The notes: generated from the sequence alone by a model not told the origin. 34,650 nucleotides of DNA from Pseudomonas sp. IPO3778 (GCF_013386825.1 NZ_JACARC010000055.1:516-35165); one strand, 5' to 3'; counted from the first letter of the stretch, positions 8,224-17,068 are shown. Made by a program: numbers and translations.

Positions 8224-8922
8224 ATGTCCGTCTGCCAGACTCCTATCATCGTCGCCCTGGATTACCCCACTCGTGACGCCGCACTGAAGCTGGCTGACCA
8301 GTTGGACCCCAAGCTTTGCCGGGTCAAGGTCGGCAAGGAACTGTTCACCAGTTGCGCCGCAGAAATTGTCGGCACCTTGCGTGACAAAGGCTTCGAGGTG
8401 TTCCTCGACCTGAAATTCCACGACATCCCCAACACCACCGCGATGGCGGTCAAGGCTGCCGCCGAAATGGGCGTGTGGATGGTCAATGTGCACTGTTCCG
8501 GCGGTTTGCGCATGATGGCTGCGTGCCGTGAAGTGCTCGATCAGCGCACCGGCCCCAAGCCGCTGCTGATTGGCGTGACCGTGCTGACCAGCATGGAACG
8601 TGAAGACCTGGCCGGCATCGGCCTGGACATCGAGCCTCAGGAACAAGTGCTGCGCCTCGCCGCTCTGGCGCAAAAGGCCGGCATGGATGGCCTGGTGTGC
8701 TCGGCGCTGGAAGCCCAGGCGCTGAAGACCGCCCACCCGTCGTTGCAACTGGTGACCCCGGGGATTCGTCCGGCGGGCAGCGCCCAGGACGACCAGCGTC
8801 GCATCCTGACGCCGCGCCAGGCCCTGGACGCCGGTTCCGATTACCTGGTGATCGGTCGCCCGATCAGCCAGGCAGCCGACCCGGCCAAGGCGCTGGCGGC
8901 AGTGGTTGCCGAGATCGCCTGA
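8224..8922 (+). CDS. pyrF: Orotidine 5'-phosphate decarboxylase
   Basis: A 232-residue protein of normal PyrF length. It catalyses decarboxylation of OMP to UMP, the last step of de novo pyrimidine synthesis, in the cytoplasm. The N-terminal strand is PIIVALDYPTRDAA. The catalytic Asp/Lys tetrad is in FLDLKFHDIPNT near residues 59-70. The phosphate-binding C-terminal segment includes VTPGIRPAGSAQDDQRR and a final DYLVIGRPI near 210. It is monocistronic here, divergent from a two-component system and followed at once by a REPIN. A TACAAT-like -10 at 8182-8187 is possible but has no good -35. Confidence 0.97.
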   Translation: MSVCQTPIIVALDYPTRDAALKLADQLDPKLCRVKVGKELFTSCAAEIVGTLRDKGFEVFLDLKFHDIPNTTAMAVKAAAEMGVWMVNVHCSGGLRMMAACREVLDQRTGPKPLLIGVTVLTSMEREDLAGIGLDIEPQEQVLRLAALAQKAGMDGLVCSALEAQALKTAHPSLQLVTPGIRPAGSAQDDQRRILTPRQALDAGSDYLVIGRPISQAADPAKALAAVVAEIA

Positions 8923-8928
8923 CCTACT

Positions 8929-9026
8929 GTAGGAGCGAGCTTGCTCGCGAAAGTCGTCAACGACGACGCGGGAAGCCTGACACCCAGCGGTGCTCTCAGG
9001 TTTTTCGCGAGCAAGCTCGCTCCTAC
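8929..9026. repeat. REPIN (paired inverted REPs), GTAGGAGCGAGCTTGCTCGC type
   Basis: Two 24-base arms (8929-8952 and 9003-9026) are exact reverse complements, beginning GTAGGAGCGAGC and ending GCTCGCTCCTAC, around a 50-base centre. This is the arrangement of P. fluorescens REP doublets mobilised by RAYT transposases. It sits between convergent pyrF and the MDR reductase. The right arm overlaps the last codon and stop of the reductase gene. The structured RNA could also act as a transcript end for both. Confidence 0.85.
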
Positions 9027-10027
9027 ACCTTCAACACCAACTTCCCAAAATTCTCGCCGTTGAACAGTTTCATCAACGTTTCCGGGAACGTCTCCAGCCC
9101 CTCCACAATATCTTCCTTGCTCTTGAGCTTGCCCTGAGCCATCCAGCCGCCCATCTCCTGCCCGGCCGCCGCAAAGTTTGCCGCGTGGTCCATCACCACA
9201 AACCCTTCCATGCGCGCACGATTGACCAGCAGTGACAGGTAGTTGGCCGGCCCTTTGACGGCTTCCTTATTGTTGTACTGGCTGATGGCGCCGCAGATCA
9301 CCACCCGTGCCTTCAACGCGAGGCGGCTGAGCACCGCGTCGAGAATGTCACCGCCGACGTTGTCGAAATACACGTCCACACCCTTTGGGCATTCGCGCTT
9401 GAGGCCAGCGTGCACGTCTTCGTTCTTGTAGTCGATGGCCGCATCAAACCCCAGCTCATCCACCAGGAACTTGCATTTGTCGGCGCCGCCGGCAATGCCC
9501 ACCACGCGGCAGCCTTTGATCTTGGCAATCTGCCCGGCAATGCTGCCTACCGCACCGGCCGCGCCGGAAATCACCACCGTGTCGCCAGCCTTGGGCGCGC
9601 CGGTGTCCAGCAGGGCGAAGTAGGCGGTCATGCCGGTCATCCCCAATGCCGACAAATAGCGTGGCAACGGGGCGAGTTTCGGATCGATCTTGTAGAAACC
9701 TCGCGGCTCGCCGAGGAAGTAATCCTGCACACCCAGGGCACCGTTGACGTAATCCCCCACGGCAAATTTCGGGTTGTTCGAGGCAATGACCTTGCCTACG
9801 CCCAAGGCGCGCATGACTTCGCCGATACCCACCGGCGGAATGTAGGATTTGCCCTCGTTCATCCAGCCACGCATGGCCGGGTCCAGGGACAGGTATTCGT
9901 TGTGCACCAGCACCTGCCCGTCCTGGGGCGTGCCCACCGGGACTTCCTGGTAGGTGAAAGTGTCCCGCGTGGCCGCACCGACCGGGCGTTTGGCGAGCAG
10001 GAATTGGCGGTTGGTCTGGGCAGTCAT
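9023..10027 (-). CDS. Zinc-independent MDR-family NADP-dependent oxidoreductase (CurA/LTB4DH-like)
   Basis: A 334-residue medium-chain reductase of the CurA/leukotriene B4 12-hydroxydehydrogenase group, which reduces alpha,beta-unsaturated ketones with NADPH. LSLDPAMRGWMNEGKSYIPPV near residue 48 and LGMTGMTAYFALLDTG near 130 are group hallmarks. The nucleotide-binding turn is VISGAAGAVGSIAGQIAK near 155, followed by VDVYFDNVGGDILDAVLSRL. The zinc-ligand cysteines of classical alcohol dehydrogenases are absent. The C-terminus KLVLKV is normal for the family, but its stop codon (9023-9025) lies within the arm of a REPIN. It is divergent from an SDR gene across about 226 bases. The physiological substrate is unknown. 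Confidence 0.9.
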   Translation of the reverse strand: MTAQTNRQFLLAKRPVGAATRDTFTYQEVPVGTPQDGQVLVHNEYLSLDPAMRGWMNEGKSYIPPVGIGEVMRALGVGKVIASNNPKFAVGDYVNGALGVQDYFLGEPRGFYKIDPKLAPLPRYLSALGMTGMTAYFALLDTGAPKAGDTVVISGAAGAVGSIAGQIAKIKGCRVVGIAGGADKCKFLVDELGFDAAIDYKNEDVHAGLKRECPKGVDVYFDNVGGDILDAVLSRLALKARVVICGAISQYNNKEAVKGPANYLSLLVNRARMEGFVVMDHAANFAAAGQEMGGWMAQGKLKSKEDIVEGLETFPETLMKLFNGENFGKLVLKV

Positions 10028-10253
10028 GGCAGGGACTCTTGAGAAGTGGACCTTGAGTGATAGACCCTTCGCGCCGCACCGGCAAGGTGCGCAGCCGCTG
10101 CGAATGGCTGTCGATCCACTGTGATGATAATGAGGCCGGTGGAGTTATCACTGCGGCTCATGGTTCGCCAACCGGGCGTTTGATAGTGCTGACGTGCCCG
10201 TGGTGGCTCTGGCTAGACTGGGGTCATCCAGCACCCCATCGAAGGACATTCCC

Positions 10254-11015
10254 ATGAGCATGACATTTTCCGGCCAGGTCGCCCTGGTAACCGGCGCGGC
10301 TGCCGGTATTGGCCGCGCCACCGCACTGGCATTCGCTGCTGAAGGCTTGAAAGTCGTCGTCGCCGACCTGGACGTGGCGGGCGGTGAGGGCACCGTGGCG
10401 CTGATTCATCAGGGCGGTGGTGAAGCGGTGTTTGTGCGCTGCAATGTCACCCTCGAAGCGGACGTGCAGCAACTGATGCAGCAGACCGTGGCCACCTATG
10501 GCCGACTGGACTACGCGTTCAACAACGCCGGGATCGAGATCGAAAAGGGCAAGCTGGCCGACGGCAGCCTGGATGAGTTTGACGCAATCATGGGCGTCAA
10601 CGTCAAGGGCGTGTGGTTGTGCATGAAGTATCAACTGCCTCTGCTGCTGGCCCAGGGCGGCGGGGCGATCGTCAATACCGCGTCGGTGGCCGGGTTGGGG
10701 GCGGCGCCGAAGATGAGCATTTATGCGGCGTCCAAACATGCGGTGATCGGCCTGACCAAGTCGGCGGCGATCGAGTACGCGAAAAAGAAAATCCGCGTCA
10801 ACGCGGTCTGCCCGGCCGTGATCGACACGGACATGTTCCGCCGCGCCTATGAAGCCGACCCGCGCAAAGCCGAATTTGCCGCCGCCATGCATCCGGTCGG
10901 GCGTATCGGCAAGGTCGAGGAAATCGCCAGCGCCGTGCTTTACCTGTGCAGTGACGGCGCCGCTTTTACCACGGGCCAGGCGTTGGCGGTGGACGGTGGT
11001 GCGACGGCTATTTAG
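10254..11015 (+). CDS. SDR-family oxidoreductase
   Basis: A 253-residue classical short-chain dehydrogenase. The cofactor motif TGAAAGIG is near residue 12, and an acidic residue in VVVADLD at the end of the second strand points to NAD(H). NNAG is near residue 87, the catalytic Ser is in TASVAGLG near 140, and Tyr/Lys are in YAASKHA near 155. The C-terminal AVDGG is usual. ATG at 10254 is preferred over an in-frame start at 10194 because GAAGGA lies just upstream and the protein then starts MSMTFSGQVALVTG. The substrate cannot be told. It is divergent from the MDR reductase. Confidence 0.9.
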   Translation: MSMTFSGQVALVTGAAAGIGRATALAFAAEGLKVVVADLDVAGGEGTVALIHQGGGEAVFVRCNVTLEADVQQLMQQTVATYGRLDYAFNNAGIEIEKGKLADGSLDEFDAIMGVNVKGVWLCMKYQLPLLLAQGGGAIVNTASVAGLGAAPKMSIYAASKHAVIGLTKSAAIEYAKKKIRVNAVCPAVIDTDMFRRAYEADPRKAEFAAAMHPVGRIGKVEEIASAVLYLCSDGAAFTTGQALAVDGGATAI

Positions 11016-11035
11016 GAACTGATGCTGATGCCATT

Positions 11036-11070
11036 CGGAAAAGCGTTGGAGGCGCTGTGGGGCTTTTCCG
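11036..11070 (+). terminator. Hairpin after the SDR gene
   Basis: CGGAAAAGC / GCTTTTCCG form a 9-bp stem with a 17-base loop starting 20 bases after the SDR stop. There is no T-run, so termination is only possible. Confidence 0.35.
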
Positions 11071-11218
11071 CAGGTGGCCAGATGCCTTGGCTGAATGTGT
11101 ATCAGTAGGTAAATAATTCAATTAAATCAATGATTTAATATTTTTTCGCCACGGCTGTGATCGGGCTTCTGTGCTTAACTGGTTTGGGTTAAATGACAAC
11201 AGTTTAAGTGAGTGGCTC

Positions 11219-12643
11219 ATGGATTTAGGGATCGATCGACAAGCCCTTGTACCGGTAGTGCAGCAAATCGTCAGCGCGTTGGCCGCCTGGATTCGCGAGA
11301 GCGGAGCCAGCCCGGGCACGCGGTTGCCCTCGGTTCGGCAACTGGCCCACGAGAACCTGCTCAGCCAGTCCAGCGTCATCGAGGCGTTCGAGCGGATGGT
11401 CGCCCAGGGCGTATTGGCGTCAAGGCAAGGCGCGGTGTTTTTTGTGGCCCAGCCACCCGTCGAGCGTGGCCTGGGTAGCGAAAACCCTTGGTATGAGGGC
11501 GCCGAGTCCGGGTGGGGCGCCTTCACCGATAATCAACTGGGGGAACTGAAGCTGGGTTGCGGCTGGCTGCCGGACACCTGGCGCGAGAGCGATGACATCA
11601 GCTATGCGATTCGCGAAGTCACCCGCACCGATACTGCCGCCGTCTTCAATTACAGCACCCCGCTGGGCCTGCCGGCCCTGCGCGAGCAGTTGCTCAAGCG
11701 CCTGGCCCACATTCACGTGGCCACCCGTGTCGACCATATCCTCATCACCCAGGGCGCGAGCCACGCTCAGGACCTGCTGATCCGCACGCTGCTCAAGGCC
11801 GGCGATACCGTGGTGGTGGAAAGCCCGGGGTACGGCAACCTCTACCGGCTGCTGGCGTTTCACGGCATCAAGCTGCTGGAAGTGCCGCGCACACGGGGCG
11901 GTCCGGACCTGCCGGCACTGGAGGCGCTGCTTCTCGGGCACCGGCCCAAGTGCCTGTTCATCAACAGCCTGTATCACAACCCTACCGGTACCAGCCTGTC
12001 CCTGGCGGTGGCCGAGCGTTTGTTGCAGCTGGCCCATTCCCAGGACTTCTTCATCGTCGAGGAGGACGTCTATGGTGACCTGCAACATGCCACCTGCACC
12101 CGTCTCTCGGCGTTGCCCCACGAAGACCGGGTGATTTACATCTCGAGTTTTTCCAAGACCCTCAGCAGCGCCCTGCGCGTGGGGTATCTCACGGCCAGCG
12201 GGGCGATCATCGCGCAACTGGTCAAGGTCAAGACGTTGACCGGCATCGGCACCTCGCGGTTTGCCGAGGCGGTGGTGGCGACATTGCTGGCCAATGGCAC
12301 CTACCGCAAGTGGGTGCAACGCCTGCGCCGGCGGCTGAGTACGGAAATGGCCATGACCCTGCAGGTGCTGGAAGACGAGGAGTGGGAGGTATTCGCGGCC
12401 CCGGCGGGGGGCATGTTTGTGTGGGCACGGCCCGGAGTGGGCGACCGTTCGACACTGCAGGCGCGGGCCCGCCGGCTCGGGGTGTTGCTGTCGCCGGGGG
12501 CGTTGTTCAGCCCGACGGGCGAACACAGCGACTGGCTGCGCATCAACGTGGCCTATGCTGCTGATCAACGTGCCCTCGCGTTGTTCAGGGCGATGGGCCC
12601 AGCAGGATCGACCTCTACCATTCTGAAAACGACGAGGATGTAG
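11219..12643 (+). CDS. MocR-type GntR/aminotransferase transcriptional regulator
   Basis: A 474-residue fusion. An N-terminal GntR winged helix (SPGTRLPSVRQLAHENLLSQ, then VIEAFERMVAQGVL, residues about 30-65) is followed by a fold-type I aminotransferase-like domain. The PLP-binding Lys is in SSFSKTLSSALRVGYL near residue 312, preceded by HNPTGT near 254 and EEDVYGDL near 280. Family members bind PLP or an amino compound and control transport or metabolism genes. ATG at 11219 gives a normal start; an in-frame GTG at 11171 would add 16 residues. No divergent target lies beside it, so its regulon is unclear. An AT-rich stretch at 11108-11145 probably holds its promoter. Confidence 0.88.
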   Translation: MDLGIDRQALVPVVQQIVSALAAWIRESGASPGTRLPSVRQLAHENLLSQSSVIEAFERMVAQGVLASRQGAVFFVAQPPVERGLGSENPWYEGAESGWGAFTDNQLGELKLGCGWLPDTWRESDDISYAIREVTRTDTAAVFNYSTPLGLPALREQLLKRLAHIHVATRVDHILITQGASHAQDLLIRTLLKAGDTVVVESPGYGNLYRLLAFHGIKLLEVPRTRGGPDLPALEALLLGHRPKCLFINSLYHNPTGTSLSLAVAERLLQLAHSQDFFIVEEDVYGDLQHATCTRLSALPHEDRVIYISSFSKTLSSALRVGYLTASGAIIAQLVKVKTLTGIGTSRFAEAVVATLLANGTYRKWVQRLRRRLSTEMAMTLQVLEDEEWEVFAAPAGGMFVWARPGVGDRSTLQARARRLGVLLSPGALFSPTGEHSDWLRINVAYAADQRALALFRAMGPAGSTSTILKTTRM

Positions 12644-12758
12644 CTTTTTGCCATTATTGTGGCGCCAAACCCTTGTATTCAGTGCCCCGGGGTTGCGAAT
12701 CTCGCTGCATCGAAACCTGGCTTGATGGCATTCGCCATTGCAAGAGGACTCAAGTGCA

Positions 12759-14726
12759 ATGATTTCTGCCGTGCAACGACGTTTTGCCAACCTCGGTATG
12801 GCAAAGAAACTGGGCTTGGGCTTTGCCTTGGTGCTGCTGTTGACGGCGCTGGTGGCCGCGATTGGCGTGTGGTCGCTGCAAACGGTTGGCCAGCGTTTCG
12901 AGGGCCTTAAAGCCATGTCGGCGCTCAACAGTGGCTTGCTCAAGGTGCGCTTGATCGAGCAGGAGTACGCGCTGCACGCCGACCCCAAATCCGTGGACGC
13001 CTTGCACGAAAGCGTCGACGCATTGGCCGCCCAGGCGGCGACCCTCAAGGCCCAGTCGCCTGCCAATGTGCCGGTGATGAGCGACGTCGAGCAGGCGCTG
13101 GCGGCCTATCGCAAGGCCTTCGACGAGTTTGTCGAACTGACCCAGACCAAAGACCTGGCACTGGAGATGGCCAGTTGGTCGGTCTCCAGCGTCGCCAACA
13201 ACCTCGATGTGCTGCAGGCTGGGCTGGCGGACGATGGCACCTATGGCCTCAAGGAAAGCCAGGGCAAGGAAGGCGCTGAATTTATCGAGCAGGCGGGGCA
13301 GGTCAGCCAGGTTTCGCGCCTGATGCTGCAAGCCATGAACGAAGCGCATGTGCGCCTGGACCAAAGCCGCAAGGGCGATGACGAGAACGCCGAGCAAGGC
13401 AAGATCGAGCAGGCTGACCAGGCCCTGGCCCAGGTCGAACAGCTGAAAACCACGGTCAAGGACCCCGGTTATCAAACCGTGCTTAACGAAGTGTCCGGGC
13501 ACATCGCCGCGTTCAGCGAAAAACTGGGCGAGTACACCGGGCTGCTGGCCCAGGAAAAGGTCGTCTACAAGCAACTGCACGAGCGTGCTGCCGAGGTGGT
13601 GACCCGGGTCAATCAGGCCTACGACGCAGAAGACCTGTCGATGCAGGCGCAGTTGAAGAAAAGCGCGTTGCTGATCATTGGCTCTTCAGCCCTGGCGTTG
13701 CTGGTGGGGCTGATTGCCGCGTGGATCATCACCCGGTTGATCGTCGCACCGCTGCGCAGCGTGATCGCGGTGGCCCAGCAGATTGCTGCCGGCGACCTCA
13801 GTGGTCGCATGGACGTCAGCCGTCGGGACGAGATGGGTCAGTTGATGCTCGCGATGCAACAGATGAGTGGCGGTCTGAGCAGCATGGTCAGCGGGTTGCA
13901 GGCGGGTATCGAGCAACTGGCCAGCTCCGCCCATTCCCTGTCCAGCGTGACCGAGCAGACCAACATCGAGGTCAGCAGCCAGAAGGAAGAGACCGAGCAG
14001 GTGGCCACGGCGATGAACCAGATGACCGCCACCGTGCACGATGTGGCGCGCAACGCCGAGGAAGCGGCCCAGGCTGCGCAGACGGCGGATGACAAGGTCG
14101 ACAGCGGCCAGCAGGTAGTGCGCCAGAGCTTGCAACGCATCGAGCTGCTGGCCAGTTCAGCCACCTCGGCCAGCACCAGCATCGAAAGCCTGAGTGCGGA
14201 AATCCAGAATATCGGTACCGTGCTCGGGGTGATTAAAAGCGTGGCCGAACAAACCAACTTGCTTGCCCTGAATGCCGCCATCGAGGCGGCGCGGGCAGGC
14301 GAGCAGGGCCGTGGTTTTGCGGTGGTGGCGGACGAGGTCCGGGCGCTGGCCAAGCGCACCCAGCAATCGACCGAGGAAATCGAACGGCTGGTCAGCACCT
14401 TGCGCAGCGCAGCGCAGTCGTCGGTGCAGCAGATCAAGCAGAGTGGCGAGTTGGTGAAGCTGGCGGTCAGTGATGCCCTGGAAACGGAAAGCGCCCTGGG
14501 CAGCATTGCGTCGGCGGTGTCGCTGATCCAGCAAATGAACCAGCAGATTGCCGCGGCGGCCGAGGAGCAAAGCTCGGTGGCCGAGGAGATCAATCGCAGC
14601 GTCACCAGCATCCGTGCGAGTGCCGATCAGTCGGCGCTGAGCATGCAGGGCAACGCGGCGTCGAGCATCGAGCTGGCGCAGTTGGGCACGGAGCTTAAAG
14701 GGATGGTCGGGCACTTCCGCCTTTGA
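12759..14726 (+). CDS. Methyl-accepting chemotaxis protein with a large HBM-like sensor domain
   Basis: A 655-residue transmembrane chemoreceptor. TM1 is near residues 18-40, TM2 near 303-327, then a HAMP domain (APLRSVIAVAQQIAAGDLSGRMD) and a cytoplasmic coiled coil with the invariant tip EQTNLLALNAAIEAARAGEQGRG near residue 495-515. The periplasmic part of about 260 residues is all-helical with two bundles, the size and pattern of the helical bimodular (HBM) domain found in McpS, McpQ and TlpQ. HBM receptors bind organic acids or polyamines; the ligand here is unknown. There is no C-terminal CheR-binding pentapeptide. ATG at 12759 follows AAGAGGA. It ends inside a terminator-like hairpin. 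Confidence 0.92.
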   Translation: MISAVQRRFANLGMAKKLGLGFALVLLLTALVAAIGVWSLQTVGQRFEGLKAMSALNSGLLKVRLIEQEYALHADPKSVDALHESVDALAAQAATLKAQSPANVPVMSDVEQALAAYRKAFDEFVELTQTKDLALEMASWSVSSVANNLDVLQAGLADDGTYGLKESQGKEGAEFIEQAGQVSQVSRLMLQAMNEAHVRLDQSRKGDDENAEQGKIEQADQALAQVEQLKTTVKDPGYQTVLNEVSGHIAAFSEKLGEYTGLLAQEKVVYKQLHERAAEVVTRVNQAYDAEDLSMQAQLKKSALLIIGSSALALLVGLIAAWIITRLIVAPLRSVIAVAQQIAAGDLSGRMDVSRRDEMGQLMLAMQQMSGGLSSMVSGLQAGIEQLASSAHSLSSVTEQTNIEVSSQKEETEQVATAMNQMTATVHDVARNAEEAAQAAQTADDKVDSGQQVVRQSLQRIELLASSATSASTSIESLSAEIQNIGTVLGVIKSVAEQTNLLALNAAIEAARAGEQGRGFAVVADEVRALAKRTQQSTEEIERLVSTLRSAAQSSVQQIKQSGELVKLAVSDALETESALGSIASAVSLIQQMNQQIAAAAEEQSSVAEEINRSVTSIRASADQSALSMQGNAASSIELAQLGTELKGMVGHFRL

Positions 14727-14751
14727 TCACCGCAAGCCTGCGGTGATCAAA
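14722..14751. terminator. Perfect hairpin between convergent genes (chemoreceptor and hydrolase)
   Basis: TTTGATCACCGCA / TGCGGTGATCAAA pair over 13 bases with a four-base AGCC loop. The chemoreceptor stop codon (14724-14726) is inside the left arm. The next gene, on the other strand, ends at 14762. The stem has A/T ends on both sides and could work in both directions, though there is no extended T-run. Confidence 0.65.
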
Positions 14752-14761
14752 GGGTGGCTGA

Positions 14762-15574
14762 TCAGGCGTTGTTGGCCAGGAAGGTCAGCAGCGCTTCATT
14801 GACGAAGTCCGGGTTTTCCCGGCTGGAGATATGCCCGGCGTCCGGAATCAAAGTCAACGTGCAGCCGATCAGGGCCGCCATTTCTTCTGATTCAGCCGGT
14901 GGGCGCGGTTTGTCTTGCTCCCCGCACATCACCAGGGTGGTATCGGCGTCCAGGCGCGGGAGTTGCTCCAGCACATCCGCGCGGCTGAAGATGATCCGGC
15001 CCAGGGGCACGATGCTTTGCAGCAGGCGCTCTTTCGAGAAATCCTTCAGTGCAGCGCGATAGTCCTGGTACAAGGCCGATTCCCGGTCGATGCCGGGGCG
15101 GAAGAAGATAGGTGCCACCACATCCAGCAGCGGCTCCGGGATGGCGCCCGCGTCTTCGATCATCTTGAACAGCGAAAAGTAATACTGGCGAGTGGCTTCC
15201 GGCTCGGCGCCCAGGTGCGTGTCCATCAACACCAGGCTGTTGACCCGCTCGGGTGCCAGCAGCGCCAGGCGTGCGCCCCACATGCCGCCGACCGACAAAC
15301 CCACGAGATTGACCTGGGCAATGTCCAGGTGGTCCAGCAGGGCCAGGTGCTGGCGTGCGACGTCGTCCAGGGAGGCGGTGTTGGCAGGCAACGGGCCGGA
15401 CTCGCCGTGGCCCCATAGCTCGGGGACGATCACCCGGTACTGCTGCGAAAGGGCTTCAATCTGCGGCGCCCACATTTGGCGGTCCCACAGGTAGCTGGAA
15501 CCGAGGAGAACGGCGGGGCCGCTGCCCTGGTCGAGGTAGTGCAGCGGTTGTCCATCGATGAGCACGACAGGCAT
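14762..15574 (-). CDS. Alpha/beta-fold hydrolase (3-oxoadipate enol-lactonase/esterase-like)
   Basis: A 270-residue alpha/beta hydrolase. The N-terminus MPVVLIDGQPLHYLDQGSG is typical of the epoxide hydrolase/enol-lactonase branch. The oxyanion segment GSSYLWDRQMW is near residue 25, the nucleophile elbow GLSVGGMWG near 93 and the catalytic His in PDAGHISSRENPDFV near the C-terminus. AAGGG lies about 8 bases before the ATG. It converges on the chemoreceptor gene. No aromatic-degradation genes are nearby, so a PcaD role is not supported and the substrate is open. Confidence 0.85.
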   Translation of the reverse strand: MPVVLIDGQPLHYLDQGSGPAVLLGSSYLWDRQMWAPQIEALSQQYRVIVPELWGHGESGPLPANTASLDDVARQHLALLDHLDIAQVNLVGLSVGGMWGARLALLAPERVNSLVLMDTHLGAEPEATRQYYFSLFKMIEDAGAIPEPLLDVVAPIFFRPGIDRESALYQDYRAALKDFSKERLLQSIVPLGRIIFSRADVLEQLPRLDADTTLVMCGEQDKPRPPAESEEMAALIGCTLTLIPDAGHISSRENPDFVNEALLTFLANNA

Positions 15575-15651
15575 GGCGAAGCCCTTTTCGTTAACGGAGA
15601 GAGGGAGCCTTTTTTACGCTACTCGTGGGGCGGGGGATAGGTGCAGAGTGA

Positions 15652-15680
15652 TGGCACTGCGGAAAATACTGGCAGTGCCA
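15652..15680 (-). terminator. Hairpin downstream of the membrane-anchored hypothetical gene
   Basis: TGGCACTGC / GCAGTGCCA form a perfect 9-bp stem with an 11-base loop, 31 bases beyond the stop of the gene at 15711-16481. No T-run follows on either strand; it may end or protect the transcript. Confidence 0.4.
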
Positions 15681-15710
15681 CAAGCGTTGCCTTTGCCAAG
15701 GGGCCGGGGA

Positions 15711-16481
15711 TCAGTCGTAGATGGCTTTCTTCTTCCAGTCGGCATCTGCATCGACCACTTTCAAGCCTTCGGTCAATTCGTTGACCTCGTCTTCAGCCGG
15801 CTCGAGGTTGGTCAGGACCATGGAGTTGGCGCGCGCCAGTTGTTTCTCCAGCAGTTGCAATTGCTGGCTGTACACCACCGGCTCCGGCTGCTTGCGCAGG
15901 TATTGCACGCCGCGTTCGAACGCCAGCCGTGCCTGACCCGGCTGGCCCTGTTGCAGCGCGTGCTGGCCCAGGTTGTTGAAGAACTCGATGTGCAGCAGTA
16001 CCAGGATGTGGCGGATTTCCTTGATCCAGTGCTTGGCTTCATTGGTCGGCAGGAAACCGTCCTGGGCCGCACGGGTTACCTGGCCATGCAAGGCTTCCAG
16101 CAGGAAGCGCACGTCCTTGGCCTTGGCTTCGGTCTGGATCGGGGCGGGCGGGTTGTTCACCGGAATCGATTCGCCCTGGGACACCAGTGCGTTGAGCTCG
16201 GTGATGCGCGCCTTGAGCGATGCATTGGACTTGTCGAGGTTCAGCAGGCGCTGGTTGACGTTGAGCTCCAGGCGGGTGAGCAGCAACTTGAGTCGCGGCG
16301 TCATCAGTTGGCCTGGGAAGGTCTCGGTGATTTCGCCGCAGCGGCGCAACCGGTCATTGAGTTCGATCCGGGTCCGGTTCTTTTCCAGCTTATTGTTTTC
16401 CACCACGTGGTTCATGTAGCCAATGGCGATCAGTATTACGATCCCGGCTATTACCAGCAGGGTGATCATGAGTGGTGTCAC
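15711..16481 (-). CDS. Conserved hypothetical membrane-anchored coiled-coil protein
   Basis: A 256-residue protein I cannot name. One hydrophobic helix at residues 4-22 (ITLLVIAGIVILIAIGYM) is followed by a hydrophilic, helix-rich body of coiled-coil character (EITETFPGQLM, LLLTRLELNVNQRLLNLDKSNASLKARI). A TPR-like helical stretch (ALQQGQPGQARLAFERGVQYLRKQ) is near residue 180, and the C-terminus is acidic. The likely topology is a cytoplasmic body anchored at its N-terminus. GTG at 16481 is the probable start because AAAGAGG lies 8 bases upstream; the ATG at 16469 is too far from it. It is transcribed alone, away from the tRNA cluster. It looks like a conserved pseudomonad protein of unknown role. 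Confidence 0.75.
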   Translation of the reverse strand: MTPLMITLLVIAGIVILIAIGYMNHVVENNKLEKNRTRIELNDRLRRCGEITETFPGQLMTPRLKLLLTRLELNVNQRLLNLDKSNASLKARITELNALVSQGESIPVNNPPAPIQTEAKAKDVRFLLEALHGQVTRAAQDGFLPTNEAKHWIKEIRHILVLLHIEFFNNLGQHALQQGQPGQARLAFERGVQYLRKQPEPVVYSQQLQLLEKQLARANSMVLTNLEPAEDEVNELTEGLKVVDADADWKKKAIYD

Positions 16482-16748
16482 CGGTGTGACCTCTTTATAG
16501 GGTTTGCGTTGAAGTGTAGTGACTGGAGCACTGGCCGGATAGGACTGAGCGACCAGTTGCGTCAGTAGTTTCTTCTATATAGCGGGGCAGTCCCTGCGTA
16601 GATGCACATTGCCATCATTTGCTGCCGTGAACTATAGCGCCTTGTCGAACGCCAGAATATAGGCGTCAAAGCCTGGACGGCGAGAAAACCCCGCAACCCC
16701 GGTAAACCACGGCGAAGTCATTGATTTAAATAAATTTATCCTTGGGGG
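16482..16748. other. Non-coding stretch upstream of the tRNA cluster
   Basis: There is no convincing gene here. The left part must contain the promoter of the minus-strand gene starting at 16481. The right end (about 16719-16740, ATTGATTTAAATAAATTTAT) is strongly AT-rich just before the tRNA -35 and looks like an UP element for RNA polymerase alpha subunits. I see nothing else in it. Confidence 0.5.
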
Positions 16749-16777
16749 TTGACGACCTTCCAATCCATCCATAGAAT
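16749..16777 (+). promoter_or_regulatory. Strong sigma-70 promoter of the tRNA-Glu/tRNA-Gly cluster
   Basis: TTGACG (16749-16754) and TAGAAT (16772-16777) are separated by exactly 17 bases. An AT-rich UP-like element lies upstream and a GC-rich discriminator (GCGCGCC) follows the -10. This architecture is typical of stringently controlled stable-RNA promoters. Transcription would start near 16784, about 55 bases before the first tRNA. Confidence 0.8.
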
Positions 16778-16839
16778 GCGCGCCACTTACAGCGTAAAGC
16801 ACACAGCGAAACGCGGTAGGGAGTGAATGTTGTACGTGT

Positions 16840-16915
16840 GTCCCCTTCGTCTAGTGGCCTAGGACACCGCCCTTTCACGGCGGTAACAGGGGTTCGAGTC
16901 CCCTAGGGGACGCCA
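16840..16915 (+). tRNA. tRNA-Glu: tRNA-Glu (anticodon TTC), copy 1
   Basis: The 76-base cloverleaf is complete. The acceptor GTCCCC pairs with GGGGAC, the anticodon loop CTTTCAC carries TTC, the T-loop is GGTTCGAGTCC, and CCA is encoded in the DNA. Four bases separate it from the next tRNA, so they share one precursor. Confidence 0.97.
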
Positions 16916-16919
16916 TATT

Positions 16920-16995
<76 letters not shown>

Positions 16996-17068
16996 AATTT
17001 AAGCAGTGTTGCTCTCGGGCGGCACTGAGTGAAACCAGGGCATAATCTTCGGATTTAATCTCTGGGCA

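Noticed and set aside
11420..13066. 548-codon minus-strand open frame opposite the MocR and chemoreceptor genes
   Set aside because: It crosses two well-supported genes, has low-complexity Arg/Ala/Pro composition and no family motif.
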